Position numbers and translations under genes: made by a program
Source of the DNA: Aquatica leii
Lineage: Eukaryota; Arthropoda; Insecta; Coleoptera; Lampyridae
Length of the DNA: 64,000 bases
Assembly (NCBI GenBank): GCA_035610365.1
Contig: CM069432.1
Coordinates: forward strand, 231,902,532-231,966,531
Direction: 5' to 3'
Shown here: piece by piece, positions 1 through 12,176 of the stretch
How positions within the stretch are numbered: the stretch's first letter is position 1
Layout of the letters: the number at the start of each line of letters is the position of its first letter
The notes under the pieces: generated by a model
Database searches by the model: none
The model's input: only the letters and a program-made list of their open reading frames with translations
What the model was told of the DNA's origin: nothing

Positions 1-19
1 GTATCTTTAATAAGTAAAT

Positions 20-780
20 GTAGACAAAAAAAACATAAAACGTTTTAATCAATAGGCAAAATTGCATCTTATTGATTGTTGAATGTCCATTTTTTGTTTT
101 TATCTTGACTACTCTTACTTTTCCATCATTTCCAGTATTACTTTTTCTATTCGAGCCATAGACCATTATAAGGAAGGCAGATGATCATCTTTTAAAAGTA
201 GAAGCATACCTTCTTTAACGTTAGGCATCTAACTTTTCCATTTAAGTCTATTTTGTAATAAATTTAAATAATCTAAGTGGCATTTAGCCCAAAAGTGTTG
301 TTGTATTTGGGTACAGGAAAGGTTATTAAAAAGTGGCCTGGAGTCAGATAACTTGAATCAGAAGGATCGCTAGTTATTGGGTTAATGGCCTTGAATTTAA
401 AATGCATTTAATTTGAACAATTAACGTATTAAATTCTTCGTAGGTGAGTTGGTTATTGCCTACTACTTGTTGAATGCGATATTTCGCACTTTTAACACCA
501 GCTTCCTACAAACCTCCAAATACAAGAATAAGATTAAATAAAATTGAATTGAATCTTTTCATATAAATAACAATTATAAATTTTAGTTTTATCTACATTT
601 TTGTAAAAATGATTTAACTGATATAACGCACCTTTAAAAGAAACCATTGTTGCAGAAAACCTTACTAGGTCCCAATAATTTCGAATGGACTCTTTTTTTA
701 GGAAGAGAACCCATCAATTGCTTAGAGCAGTTAACCTTATGCTTAAAACAAGTGACACATTTGTAAATGTTTTTCTGAAT
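20..780 (-). pseudogene. BEL/Pao integrase core and C-terminal tail, broken
   Basis: Reading minus, 700-760 gives NIYKCVTCFKHKVNCSKQLM, the cysteine pair of the zinc domain. About 300-540 gives an FGG..EAGVKSAKYR block (the glutamate of EAG/EGV is the last catalytic acid of the DDE set), then YEEFNTLIVQIK and ILNSRPLT. About 60-240 gives MPNVKEGMLLLLKDDHLP and GNDGKVRVVKIKTKNGH, the usual end of the Pao integrase. Several stops interrupt these blocks, for example between FGG and EAG. The region holding the first two catalytic aspartates (about 540-690) was not readable. Confidence 0.75.
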
Positions 781-831
781 TTCTCTATTGCTATTTATAA
801 TACATAATTTCAAATTAAGACTACTTTGAAT

Positions 832-1254
832 TTATTTTTGTCCAGCGTGCAATAACCTTATAAGTTCCCTACGAATAATTAAATCAGTAATGTGATTGTT
901 TTTTGGAAGAATTGTAGGATACTTTTGGTCATACGAAATTTTAGCATTTTGAAGGCGACCACCGACTCGTAAAATTTCCTCTTTATCAAGAAATGGAGAA
1001 AGACCACTTAAATTGGTTTTAATTTTTTTTTTACTTTTTAAAGCTCTAATTTCTTCAGCAAAACATGTATGTTGTTCTTGCCTAATAATACGTTTTAAAG
1101 CAAATTCTAATTCAAAAACAGTCAAGTTTCCAGTAAATTTAATTTCGGATGTAATATTAGTATAAAATCTAAATATATGTGAAGCTACTTGTTGAAGTCT
1201 ATTTAAATCAGAATAATTTTCAAAAATCAATTTTTTGATATTTCTTGAAGACAA
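832..1254 (-). pseudogene. BEL/Pao integrase zinc-binding N-terminal fragment
   Basis: The 140-codon stretch contains the typical BEL/Pao phrase LSPFLDKEEILRVGGRLQNA, followed by YDQKYPTILPKNNHITDLII and LIRLLHAGQK. This is the H2C2-type region that begins the integrase. Its histidines are visible (NNHITDL and LLHAG). The cysteine pair follows in a different frame near 700-760 (CVTCFKHK). The domain binds zinc and helps integrase multimerise in the active family. Here it is cut from its neighbours by frameshifts and is not functional. Confidence 0.8.
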
Positions 1255-1844
1255 ACTTCTTTTAAATCAGGTAGAAAATTGCAATTAGTAGTTTCAGTTT
1301 CCAAAAAACCAAAGAAGCCAATTATTGATTTACCATGGTTGTAAGCTTTTTGTGAGATAATCGGAAAGATTTTTCTTTGACTCAACATAAAGCCAGATGT
1401 AATATCTCGAATTTTTAAAGTACGATTAGCAACGTATGGATTTAGCTTGTAAGGATCTTTTTTAATCCAAGAAAGAACTACTTCAGAATCGGAATAAAGC
1501 AATACTTTTAGGTTAGATAAACATTTTAGCAAATTAAATATTTTGTTTATTAAAAACGAAAGTAGTAATGCAGCATTTAATTCGAGTTCAGGCATAGAAA
1601 GATCTTTATCTTTATTGTTAAGAGCAATTCTAGATTTAGAGCACAAAAATGATACATGGATTTTCTCCAAAGAAATTGATCTAACGTATACTACACCTTC
1701 ATAAGCCAAAGACCAAGCATCATTTATGGGTATACTTAATTTTGACATGTTAATAATTAACCTTTTAGCAAAATTTTGCCATTCATTCAGTAAATCATTT
1801 AACACGTCATTCCAATTCAAATTAATCATCCAAAGTTTTTTCAT
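1227..1844 (-). pseudogene. BEL/Pao RNase H region fragment
   Basis: This open stretch of about 205 codons starts LWMINLNWNDVLND and continues with the Pao-specific RNase H region. Recognisable blocks are AYEGVVYVRS, then MPELELNAALLLSFL (family consensus 'PRLEL.AA.L'), then SDSEVVLSWIKKDPYKLNPYVANR. That order fits the RNase H/connection part of BEL/Pao pol, which degrades the RNA strand during reverse transcription. It overlaps the downstream integrase fragment by 28 bases in another frame, so the two are separated by a frameshift. The first methionine is only the first one in the open stretch, not a real start. Confidence 0.8.
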
Positions 1845-2620
1845 AAATAACTTAGTGGTAACTACGAGGGATCCTGCAAATCCTAATGCATTGTAAAAAG
1901 AAGAAACAAAATTTAGAACGTGTCTTTTTGTAACGTATTCTGTAAAATTTAACTTTGGAGCAGAACTCTTAAAATATTCATTACTTGTATTAAATTAATT
2001 CCTAAAGTTTTAACTGCGAAACCATGTTTGTCAATATAAAAATTTTCTAACGTTTGATTTTCATAAGAAATGTCTTTTAGAATTAGAGAATCATTAGCAT
2101 TCCACTTAAGTAATTCAAAACTGTTTTAAGTAAATTAATTAGTTGATTTCGCAATTCAACGGTTTCCTCAATTGTGTTACCTCCTGACAAAATGTCATCA
2201 ACATAAGCATTTTGAAGCAAATGGAAAACTATTTTGATTGTTAATTGCAAGTTCATGAAGACATCTGGTAGCCAGAAATGAACTATTTTTCAAAACATAT
2301 GTTACCGTCTGTAATTGTAAACATTTTAAAGGAAGTTCAATTTGAAAACTTCCAGCAACTTTTGTGATAAAAGAATGAAAACTATGTTCACAGGCTTGTT
2401 GATTTGTGTTGTATTTTTTGTATAGCTCTGGAACCTTTTTCGTTTCTCAAAATTTATAAATGCGGTTTTCCAATTTAGAAAAAGAATGCAAAGTATAAAC
2501 TGTCAAATGACAAAATGAAGTTATTTATATAATGTGATAGCTCCACTTAGAACGTAACCAAATAATGTATTTTGAAGAACAAGACTGGAACTTGGAATTT
2601 TAAAGTCACCAGTTAAAAAT
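1845..2620 (-). pseudogene. BEL/Pao reverse transcriptase fragment
   Basis: This is the RNA-directed DNA polymerase part of the pol remnant. The catalytic YVDDILSGG motif is intact at about 2180-2205. Upstream in the protein, a stretch near 2240-2325 reads SSFLATRCLHELA, the conserved block that precedes the YVDD loop in Pao-type RTs. The two blocks are in different frames, and the sequence between 1845 and 2100 is frameshifted, so no continuous polymerase can be made. The motif spacing is normal for the family. Confidence 0.8.
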
Positions 2621-2900
2621 TTAAAAAAATATATCTGCACCAAGTAAAATATCTATGTCTTTTCAAGTATTAAAATCAGAATCATAAAGTACAATATTGT
2701 TAGGTATGTTATTTGAAAAACATCAAAACTAAAATTTGGAAATTGAGTTGTAATGTTTTTTTATTACAGAACAGCTAACATTAATGTTATAATTATTATT
2801 ACACGACTGCGTTTCAATTTTATTTACAAATACTTGATGTTTAAATAATAATTTCTCTTTAAGAGTCTACCAATAAACCTGCCACAAAGAGATCAATTTC

Positions 2901-3449
2901 GGAGATAAATAAAGATCTAGAAGGCACATTGACATACATTATTTTCCACAGATCTCAGTAACAATACATCAGCTGAACCAAAAAAGAGATGTACAATCCC
3001 AAAAAATCATATACAAATCAATGGAAGAAATGAATAAAACTGTTGTGACTTTATTAAAATTATTATTAAAAATGATAGTTATGGAATAGTAAATGCTACC
3101 ACCACAAATAGCATTTTTTAATATTATAGAAAAATTGACAATTTTTTTCTATTTTGATTAATAAAAGTAATTATGATATTAAAGATATATATAATGTATT
3201 TGTATTTGTTGTTGAAATGCCTATAATAGTAAGAATCTTTGTTTCTATTTTATTCTTTGAACATATTGAACTTGTCCATCTTTAAATCCAGCAGGAGTCA
3301 TAAAATAATGTGATAAATTATCACGATAAATTTTTGCTCTTAAACTTGAGGCGATTGCAGTTTTGCCTCCACTGACTAATAGCTCTATCAGAATCAACAA
3401 AATTCACTGGACAAATCTTCTGATACATTTTTTGATTCTCTTTGCTTTA
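2901..3449. other. AT-rich spacer without recognised gene
   Basis: Between the BEL/Pao remnant and the mariner element I see no ORF or repeat that I can name. The first 100 bases may be very decayed retrotransposon, but no motif supports it. Confidence 0.5.
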
Positions 3450-3451
3450 TA

Positions 3452-3648
3452 CTACGTGTCCCAAGATAAGAATGCACAGCATGGGGATCTTGAAAACGGT
3501 AGAAGATACAGGGTGGCTTAAACTAGAAAAAAATTGCGTTATTTCATTACAAATTTAACGATGTATCACACATTATGGTTTTGAAGCCAAAAAAGGGGAA
3601 AAACGTAAGTTATAAGGTTTTTTATTTTTTAAATTAGTAGGCGCTGGT
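3452..3648 (+). repeat. left TIR of mariner-like element
   Basis: This arm is the reverse complement of 4885-5314 but lacks an internal block of about 240 bases present in the right arm. The outer 75 bases and the inner 90 bases (including ATGTATCACACATTATGG) match closely. Confidence 0.85.
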
Positions 3649-3672
3649 ACAATAACAGAAACACAATATCAA

Positions 3673-4751
3673 TTATAATAATTGCTCAAATAGGTTGCCA
3701 TTATTTTCTAGACACAAGTATGCTCTGTCTACAGAAGAATTCAAAACATGGTCTAACATTTCTGGTGTGATTGTATTAACTGCTGCTAAAACCAATGCCA
3801 ATAACTGTTCTTCATTTTCAAAAGTGGCGTCATACACTTGGTTTTTTAAATAACCCCACAGGAAAAAATCCAATGGGGTTAAGTCAGGTGATCGGGCTGG
3901 CCAGGCTACTTCACTGTGAGTTCCAATGCATTTTCCAGGAAACCTCTGGGACAAATATTCCCGCACATTTCTTGAATTATGCGCTGGGGCACCATCTTGC
4001 TGAAACCAGCAGTTGTTAACTATAAGTAATGGTAATTCATCCAAGGCATTCTCCAAATCAGTCTGCAGTAGGTCGAGATATCGTTCGGAATTTAAATTGT
4101 TGTGATAAATAAAAGGTCCTATTATTCTGCCACCCAAAATGCCTACCCACAGATTTTTTTTTATTAAATGAAGATTGTCTGTTGCCCAATAATGTTTGTT
4201 ACGCCGGTTGAAAATGCCATTGTTGGTTATCATGCTTTCATCAGACCAAATTACTTTAAAAGAAAAATTTTGATCTTCTTCACATTTTCTGGTATACCAT
4301 TCACAAAAACTTGCTCGCCTTCTCTCGTCACCAGGTTTAAGACCCTGGCAAATTCTAAATTTATAGGAATGAAATTTATTCTTTTGTAAAATGAACTGGG
4401 CTGTAGATCCAGCTACTCCAGTTCGACGTTCAATTAGTCTTGTCGATATTTCAGGATTTTTAACAACGGTTTGTAAAACAGTAGTCGCCTTTTCTTTGTT
4501 GGATTGTTTTTAAGAGATACAACAGGTTTTTTAAATGAACCTAATTCTTTTAAATTAGATACCAAACGTCTAAAAATGGATTTTTGAGGTTGTTTTCGTT
4601 TAGGATAATTATCAGAGTACATCTGTTCAGCAGCTACACAATTTTTGCGGCACAAGATGTAACACGTCAACATATCAAATTTTTCTTCGTTTGTGAAACT
4701 TTCTCTTTCCATGGTAACACTTGTAAATAAATTAAAAGCACGAAGCAACAA
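3673..4751 (-). pseudogene. mariner-like transposase (DUF4817 + DDE), one frameshift
   Basis: The N-terminal piece (4434-4751, 105 codons from its ATG) begins MERESFTNEEKFDMLTCYIL after 13 codons and matches the DUF4817 helix-turn-helix DNA-binding region. The C-terminal piece (stop at 3673) contains the catalytic core: VIWSDES (first aspartate), WFQQDGAPAH (second aspartate) and SPDLTPLDFFLWGYLK (third aspartate). I count 41 residues between the second and third aspartates, DD41D-type spacing instead of the DD34D of classical mariners. The two pieces are in different frames, and a one-base indel near 4490-4505 explains the break. Otherwise the total length (about 360 codons) is normal and all three acids remain. 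The enzyme would cut and reinsert the element at TA sites. Confidence 0.85.
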
Positions 4752-4884
4752 ACTAACGAATAAGTAACTTTAATAAGAACAAAAGTTAAAACACTTCAAA
4801 TTCCCGTAAAAACAACTTACACAACATCAAATTGCGTTTTCAACAATAATGTGACAGATAAAACATAAATATTGCGATTATTCC

Positions 4885-5314
4885 AATGCCTACTAATTTA
4901 AAAAATAAAAAACCTTATTACTCACGTTTTTCCCATTTTTTGGCTTCAAAACCATAATGTGTGATACATCGTTGAATTTGTAATGAATAATGCTACCAAA
5001 TACATAGTGTCTCTTTGTTTGTCGTCATATAAAAAAATTTGAACACGCCATTCTGTAGAGCTAAAAAAGTGGCAATGAGAAAGTGCCGGTAGTTTTTTAA
5101 TATCATTTAAAATAAATAAAAAAATGAAAAGAAACAAAAATCCAAAAAATCACATTTTTTTGAGAATTTTGAAAACAATAAACAATAATGAACTTTTGCG
5201 GCCAGCATGTGAACATACTTTAAATAGCGCAACTTTTTTTCTAATTTAAGCCACCCTGTATCTTCTATCGTTTTCAAGATCCCCATGCTGTGCATTCTTA
5301 TCTTGGACAGAGTG
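4885..5314 (-). repeat. right TIR of mariner-like element
   Basis: This is the longer arm, about 430 bases. The outer part (5228-5314) and inner part (4885-4984) pair with the left arm. The middle part is unique to this side. Confidence 0.85.
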
Positions 5315-5533
5315 TATAACTAGGCAACACAGCACAGTTTTTTTTTAAATATTATCCATTATTTTAGTTGTTGCATATATCGTTCTACAAAAAAAAATTT
5401 CTTCTTGCATGTCTATAATTAAAAACAGACTGAATAACATTCAGATTATTTTCAGCATAAGAACAAATCATCTTTTCTCAAAAAGGAAAATCAAACTACA
5501 ATAAAATGTAGAATGTACTTCGGATATACTATC

Positions 5534-6758
5534 TGTTACCCTGGTTTTTGTGTAACCAAAAAATTAAGCAAACGGCTAACACAGTTGTCCTGGAGAGGGA
5601 CTTGCAGGCCTTGTGAGGCTAAATTATAAATTAACTCTAAAAAGACGCCAAAACGATGAAATGTTAAATTAGGGAGATATTGTTTAACTCTACAAGTAGC
5701 TAGAATAGAAAAAATAACACTACAGAAGTAATAACACAGAATATATATTTATTTTATCACAGACAATAATCCCAAAGAGGGCGAAGAAGGTACATAAAAA
5801 TAATTACGTAAATTTTCCAAACGTTAATACATGGGTCGGAGACAATATAAGTTACACTCTATACTTGGCAACACGTCGTACAGTAAGTTGACCTTGTCGG
5901 TCTAAACTTTTAAGTTCGAAGAAGGAATAACGTTATATTTCAAAATTTAAAATCGCAAAAGTATGTAACAAAAACAATTGAAGCCTTAGAGATTCAACGC
6001 CCACTGCATACGACTTTGCGAAGCACAAATTGATCTTATTATTAATTGTGTTAACCTAACATGCACGTACAGTCAACAATCGACATGACCAATAAAGTAC
6101 TAACCGTAAAATTAGAAATTGTAATATTCACAGTTAGGTTTTATCCAGTAGGGGATTAGCTAATTCCCTACTTGTGTTACCTAAAACGTAACATTAAATC
6201 TAACACAATACTTACATACGGCGTTAACACAAATAAATTTCGTTTTCTAAGCATACAATCATTTGAGATAGCAAATCGCAGCGCTTCCCTTCGAGTTAAC
6301 GTAGCAATTCATGTTAGCAGATCCTCTCAAAAAAAAATTTGAAGGTTTCCAACCCCTTGACGGTGTAAATAGTTAAGTTATAGTAACGTGACCTCATAGA
6401 AATTTTTCCCCAAATATGCCACCTGTTCATTATCTTCACCGTTAAAAGAGACGTGTGGGGAGTATCGAAATCCGCTATAGACAATTAGAAAAGAATCAAA
6501 TTAAACCCCCAATACAGTCAAATCTAACGACTTATCCCGACTAAGCTTTCACTAAATAGCCACAAAATTAATTCGTATATGCACATGAAATAACCTAATG
6601 GTGAAAGCCTCATTGGGCGTAGAGATTCCGCTAAGAACGGTGTTATACAAAACGTTAACGGGAAATAAATTCGTTTGACAGCCTGCTACGAAAGGTGGAG
6701 CGTGTCGATATACAAATTTTATACTCGAAAAATAATCTACCAACTTTTTTACATAACG
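5534..6758 (+). repeat. LTR-like repeat, family B, copy 1
   Basis: About 1.2 kb here matches 25204-26420 throughout in the same orientation. Shared landmarks include AGGTTTTATCC, TTTCCAACCC followed by TTGACGGTGT, and GACAATTAG. Both copies start TGTTAC and end near a TAACATAAC-like sequence, giving lengths of about 1,225 and 1,217 bases. TG...CA-like ends and equal length suggest an LTR. No flanking target duplication or primer-binding site was convincing, so another repeat type is possible. No coding signal was recognised inside. Confidence 0.5.
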
Positions 6759-9055
6759 AGTCCCTGGCAATTGTTTTCTTAGTAGAAAATTTGCATCATT
6801 ATTTATAACTATTGTTTCTATACTTGAACTTTGTAAACCATAATTACCAATATCGACCATAATTTGCATCACAAACTGCTAACAAGGAATTTTTTAATAC
6901 ACAATAATAAATTCCAATGACGATGATAACCAAGATGTAAACAAACGCAAGAAAGTGTTGTACCTGACAGATTAAGAAGCGCCAATTTAAAAAATTCTGT
7001 TTGCGTCATTATAAGCAAAACATAAAAATTACGTTTATGTTTACGTTTATGATTATGTTTATGTTTATTATAAAAAGGCCTTTATTCTACTTTATATTAC
7101 TTATGTAAGTTATTTATATACTTTATACTTCATTAAAACCCCACGTGACCTGTGAGATGAGCATTCACATTGTTTTAGGTTGGTAGTGTTCCCGTATAGT
7201 AACATTTTCGTTTGACGGTGTTGTACATCGCATATTATTTTTTGTCGTTTTTCTTATTCTCCATTTTTATATTTTAAAGCAGTTATTATCCTAACTATTC
7301 AGCACTATTTGTGTTTTCTCTGAGTAAATACTGAATAACAACTGTAATTATGAGGTTGTCTAATTGTTGTAATTTTATGGTAATAGCATTTTACGATGTT
7401 TACTCCTGAAAAAGACACTGTTATTGTAACAAAAAATTAAAATTTTCAAAAAAAGTTTAACAAATATTTATTTTGGTAAAATTAAAAAATAAAATAATGA
7501 TATATCCTAAACTTAAAAAAGATTGTCAAAGAATATCTAATTCACTAATTTTCACATAAAAACTTGTTTACAAGTTTACTTTTCTTGGGTGTTGAATTTC
7601 CTTGTACATATATACCAAGTACATACAAAAATGTAATAAAATCACATAATATACTTAAATTTGAAATTAAATAATAAATTGTATCAATTTATTATAATAA
7701 ACGTACATTATTTATAAATTGACTGGATTTAGGTAAAACAGACTATGTCAAGAGATTTACTATAACATGACATCTGCTTTATATGCATACAACGATTCAA
7801 TTAGCAAATCTTATGCATGAACACCAGAAAACCTTGTTGGGGCGTATTATAATGCAAATAACATAAACTACACGAACTATTTTAATGTTATTTAGAATTT
7901 TTTTTGTTTTATAGAATGCATTGCACAGCGTTCCAACTAAAAACGTGTTTTGTCGTATAAATTATACATGTAAAATTAAATTAAGCATTAAACAGGATTT
8001 TGATCAAAACATTGTTGTACGTTAATGCAATGCCTCTGAGAACTTTACGTTCGTTGTACATCAAGGCGGTAATTTATATTTGCCTACTTAGTTTTGCGCT
8101 TTTATCGGCAAGGCCAAAGAGGTATCTTTAAAGTATATAAAAAATCTGGATAGAAAAGTGTTGTTTAAGGGTACATTGTATGCAAATAGAGCAACATTCT
8201 TGTTACCGATATGCAGTTGCCATCACACAACAAAGTCTTACAATTTAAAAATAAAGAAAGAATTACTCAGCTGACTGTTAAGGCATTAAATTGATAACGA
8301 AAAATTACTTTATTATATGGAAAGTTTGTGTTTGCGCAACGTTTATTTTCAACAACTTATCTTGTCTATGTTAAACTTTCAATACATCTATTGCTCAATT
8401 CACATGCATATAAAACACCTACTTCAGTAAAACTGTAGGACGCTACTACATTTTTAATTAGTTACTTTGATACTAATTATTTTACTTTCATCAGATACTT
8501 TCAAAGTTTTTTACGTAATTAAGCGTAACGGAATTAAGACATGGTAGTTTAGATAACTAGATGTAGAAAAAGCATTATTACGACGTTTAATTATTTACAG
8601 AAAATATTTGCCGATTTCATTTTTTTTATTTGCAACTGACTTTTTTTAGTTACAAAAACATGTCTTTAGTATGTATGTATTGCAATATTTTTATAGGTAA
8701 TATTTATGTTCAACATTTTGGTCAGGTTAGATAGTATATATATAATATATATAATAGTTTTGCAGTTAACTTTTTTTCATATTATTTTTTGTAATTTTGT
8801 TTCTACTTTCTAAGCTTAACATTGGATTACTTTCATTCTCTCAGTTAAATTGCTTAAAAGAATCAAGAATAATTTTTTTTTATTTTATATGAATTCCTGA
8901 TTTTTGTATAATTTCAAATGAAGCTTTTATTTTATTTAAATTTACTAAAATCGTTTAATAAATGTACATAATTTTTTAATCTGATATGTAGAAATAGTTG
9001 CAGTATAGTATTGGTTGCCCGAGTCTTATACAATTATTAACAAACTGCTAATAAC
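6759..9055. other. AT-rich spacer, no recognised gene
   Basis: No coding motif was seen on either strand. A TTTATG/TTTACG hexamer run lies at 7029-7069 and an AT-only run at about 8730-8757. Confidence 0.5.
7029..7069. repeat. TTTATG/TTTACG hexamer tandem repeat
   Basis: About seven imperfect six-base units in a row (GTTTAT/GTTTAC variants). A simple-sequence repeat with no other signal. Confidence 0.8.
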
Positions 9056-9801
9056 CCAATCAGCAAGAAAACGTTTTTTTCATGTTTTACATACGATACA
9101 ACGTTTTAAAATAACTGAAATAATAAATATTTTTCAAAAAAAATATTTTTGTAACGTTTTAAAAATCTTTTATTGAAACATAGATATTGAAATATTTTTA
9201 TAATGTTTTCTAAAACATTTTTTGGTAACATAAAAAACGTGTTTACTTTATTAAAATTTATACTTTTGCTTGATGTCACCGGTACCATTTTTCCTGTAAA
9301 TGTTGTATCAAAAATAAAATTATTTAAAACTTTGTTATGTATTATTAATATATTCAAATTTTTTGTTTCTCTAAAAACTTTCTTGTTTGAATTAAGTGAC
9401 CGAGAAAAAAAAATTACCAGTTTTTGCGATTGCGGGATAGCAATTTGCGTTTTGGCGTTATATTTTAAGTAAAGATTACAACCATGATTACAACTATCCA
9501 CAATATGCAAGGTATTTATTGATATTAGTGTATTGTTTTTTTTTGTAATTTGCGTTCATAATGAAACGCAAATCGATACGTAACGTTTTGTTTTTTAGAA
9601 TTGTTGACATTCTTGTGACACTGAATAACAACTTTGGAGTTTTTCAACTACATCTGAGAAAGTTTCTTTCGCATTTACTATGTCTGGTAAGTTGGTCATT
9701 GCACGAAAGTTTTGCTAAAGTGTAATATTATTTGTTCAGTAAGGTGATGTAATTGACTTGCAATATAACAATTGGCTTACTACATTTTCTGATATAGATT
9801 A

Positions 9802-9905
9802 CACTGGTCTGCATGAAAATCGGCCCTGATACCATTTTTGACGATTCTTATGTAAAATGACCTCCGTTTTTACCCATCACCCACTTATTTTAGGGGAACC
9901 CCATT
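9802..9905 (+). repeat. left TIR of 2.5 kb transposon
   Basis: Starts CACTGGTCTGCA and pairs with 12177-12307, with small indels, out to a CCCCA motif. Confidence 0.8.
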
Positions 9906-10385
9906 TTTATTTTATTTTTTGCATTTTTTTTTAGAATTTTAACTTATAGCCGTTAAACATCCCAAAGCAAGCAATAAAATTTATAGCAAAGTATATGGCA
10001 AAAGTTTTGCTATAAAATGTATATAAAAACAACAATAAAATACAAATATATAATAACAGTAAAAAAATATCAATAAACAGTTAGGAAGATTCACTGCACG
10101 ACACTGGCGATCTTAATACCACATGCAGGTTTGAACAGGAATTTTCGACAGGCTTGAACTTGCATTACTCTTCTCATTATAGTATATTACATTGTTTGCT
10201 TAACTGCTTCGATCAGTACATCTATAGCTGTTGCAGAGTTAACTTGTCGACGTTTTAAACGTGCTGGATTTTGTGTTTATTTTTGCTCATTTGTGTAAAA
10301 CAGTAAAACTACTTTTACTCCGGATTTTTTCAAATGACTAAGTGTGATTTGTGGTTAATGTCGGGCGTTGAATTACTGTTTAATT

Positions 10386-12003
10386 ATGCCACGCGAGTGT
10401 AAAAATCATCCCGATAGCTTCTGCTATGTCTACGGGGAATTAACTTTAAAAGCGCAACGAAAACCCCTTTCTCCGCTTGTTAAAACAGCTTATAAATTAT
10501 ACTTTGATTGTCAAGTTGACGACCAGGACAAGACTTGGGCTCCATCAGTTTGCTGTACGACTTGTTAGAGTAGTTTGACCAAATGGCTCAAAGGTGCCCG
10601 TAAATCAATGCCATTTGCTGTGCCCATGGTTTGGCGTAAACCTCGCTGCCATCTTACAGATTGTTACTTTTGTATGACTTCCATCGTCGGGTTTTCGAGC
10701 AAAAGTAAGCATACAATTCAGTATCCCAATATTCCGTCAGCTCTAAGACCTGTTCCTCATAACGATACTTTGCCAATCCCAGAACCCCCAAACATTTACA
10801 CTCTAGAGCCGGAAATTGATTTAAAAGACTCTGATCCACAACCTGGGGCTTCGAATGATACGTTCAATGATGATGAAGAGTATTTCGCAGATTTAGTTTC
10901 TCGGCAACCTCGCCTCCTCATTCAATCGGAATTAAATGATCTTGTCAGGGATTTGCAGTTACCAAAGACTAAATCTCATCTCCTAGGATCGCGACTTCAA
11001 CAGTGGAATCTCTTAGAAAAGGGAGTAAAAATATCTTCTTACAGGAGCAGACAAGCAACCTTGAAAAGTCTTTTCTCAGAAGATAAAGGTTTAGTGTTCT
11101 GCCCTAATGCAAATGTATTGATGACAGAGCTACAGATGTTATGTGACCCAGACAAATGAAAACTGTTTATAGACTCATCAAAAACAAGCTTAAAAGTTGT
11201 CCTGTTGGCAAATGGGAATTACTTCCCATCAGTTCCAATTGCATACTCTGTTGATATGAAGTGGAAACTTTGCGCTGACATAAAAGTTGTTGCTCTACTC
11301 ACGGGCCTGCAATCAGGATTTACAAAATATTGCTGCTTTCTTTGTGAATGAGATAGCCGAGCCTGAGATAAATATTACATCGTACGGGACTGGCCTCTGC
11401 GAGAAAATCTTATTCCTGGTCAGAAAAATGTCGCCCACAATCCTTTGGTTCCGAAGGAAAATATTTAGTTACCATTTTTACACATCAAACTTGGATTGAT
11501 CAAGCAGTTTGTGAAAGCAGTGGACAAGACAAGTGGCGCATTTCAATTTTTGAAAACTAAATTTCCTCGTCTTAGCAAAGCTAAAATCAAAAAAGGCGTT
11601 TTTGTTGGTCCCCAGATTAGACAACTCTTCCAAGATTCGACGTTTATTGTACACCTAAATCGAAAAGAAAAACGAGTTTGGCTGGCATTTCAAAACGTTT
11701 GTAAGAACTTCCTGGGTAACCACAAAAGTGAAGATTATGTCGCTCCCGTCGAGGAACTGCTTTTAGCGTACAATCATATAAGATGTAACATGTCTCTTAA
11801 AGTTCACTTCCTTCACTCGCATCTTTTTCCCTGAAAATTTAGGAGCAGTCTCGGATGAACACGGGGAACGGTTCCATCAAGACATCGCTAAGCTGGAGAA
11901 GGGATTTTCAGGAAAGTGGAATGCAAGCATGTTGGCGGAGTACTGCTGGTTTTTGAAACGAGAGAGCTGTACCTCAGGGTATAAAAGGAAAGCAAGCACC
12001 AAG
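10386..12003 (+). pseudogene. broken gene of an arthropod multicopy family (candidate transposase)
   Basis: The likely start is the ATG at 10386 (MPRECKNHPDSFCYVYGELT), which opens a Cys/His region: CK.H, FCYVYG, CCTTC, and CYFC near 10660. The same frame continues to about 11260 through two in-frame stops (10566 and 11157). A block reading LFIDSSKTSLKVVLL follows the second stop. After a probable deletion near 11262, further frames give ADIKVVALLTGLQSGFTKYC, then FVGPQIRQLFQD and CNMSLKVHFLHSHL (11496-11834), and finally DEHGERFHQDI to about 12003 in a shifted frame. I recognise this as a repeated family in arthropod genomes usually left unnamed. Three acidic blocks (FIDSS, ADIKVV, DEHGERFHQD) could be an RNase-H-type DDE/D set, but that is inference. 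It lies inside TIRs, which supports a transposase role. Confidence 0.6.
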
Positions 12004-12176
12004 TAACGATGAATATCTTTTTATTTATTACTGTTTATAGCTAAAATAGTTCCTTTTCCCATTTAAATTAAATTCATGTCCATATACTTATTATTATAAT
12101 AATTAATATAATTATTATTATCGTTCGATAAATAAATTATAATTAATTTATAGAAAAGTGGTAAAATTAGAGATTT

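Larger units (their letters stand above)
1..2900 (-). mobile_element. BEL/Pao retrotransposon pol remnant
   Basis: Read on the minus strand, from high to low coordinates, this block gives the usual BEL/Pao pol order. A protease-to-RT linker ending GYVLSG lies near 2521-2600. The RT follows with YVDD at 2194-2205, then RNase H (1227-1844), the zinc-binding integrase N-terminus (832-1254), the integrase core near 300-540 and the integrase C-terminal tail near 60-240. Frames change repeatedly and stops are present, so the copy is dead. No LTR was recognised at either end; the 3' end may lie just outside the window, and the gag half is absent or unrecognisable beyond about 2900. It lies in opposite orientation to the complete BEL/Pao element at 40779-46833. 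Confidence 0.85.
3450..5316 (-). mobile_element. mariner-like DNA transposon with long TIRs
   Basis: Both ends carry the same inverted sequence, starting CAAGATAAGAATGCACAGCA a few bases in from a TA dinucleotide (3450-3451 on the left, about 5315-5316 on the right), the target duplication expected for Tc1/mariner elements. The inverted repeats are long. The left arm runs 3452-3648. The right arm runs about 4885-5314 and contains some 240 bases (about 4985-5228) with no counterpart on the left, so one arm has gained or lost sequence. Between the arms lies a minus-strand transposase with one frameshift. The element looks fairly young apart from that lesion. Confidence 0.85.

Noticed and set aside
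4946-5295. Two open frames at the right end of the mariner
   Set aside because: They fall inside the terminal inverted repeat and are not shared with the left arm.
6552-6872. A 106-codon minus-strand open frame
   Set aside because: It crosses the end of the family B repeat and is not kept open in the other copy.
9106-9510. A 134-codon minus-strand open frame
   Set aside because: Low-complexity sequence with an equally long open frame on the other strand; no family motif. It lies in subterminal repeat-like DNA.
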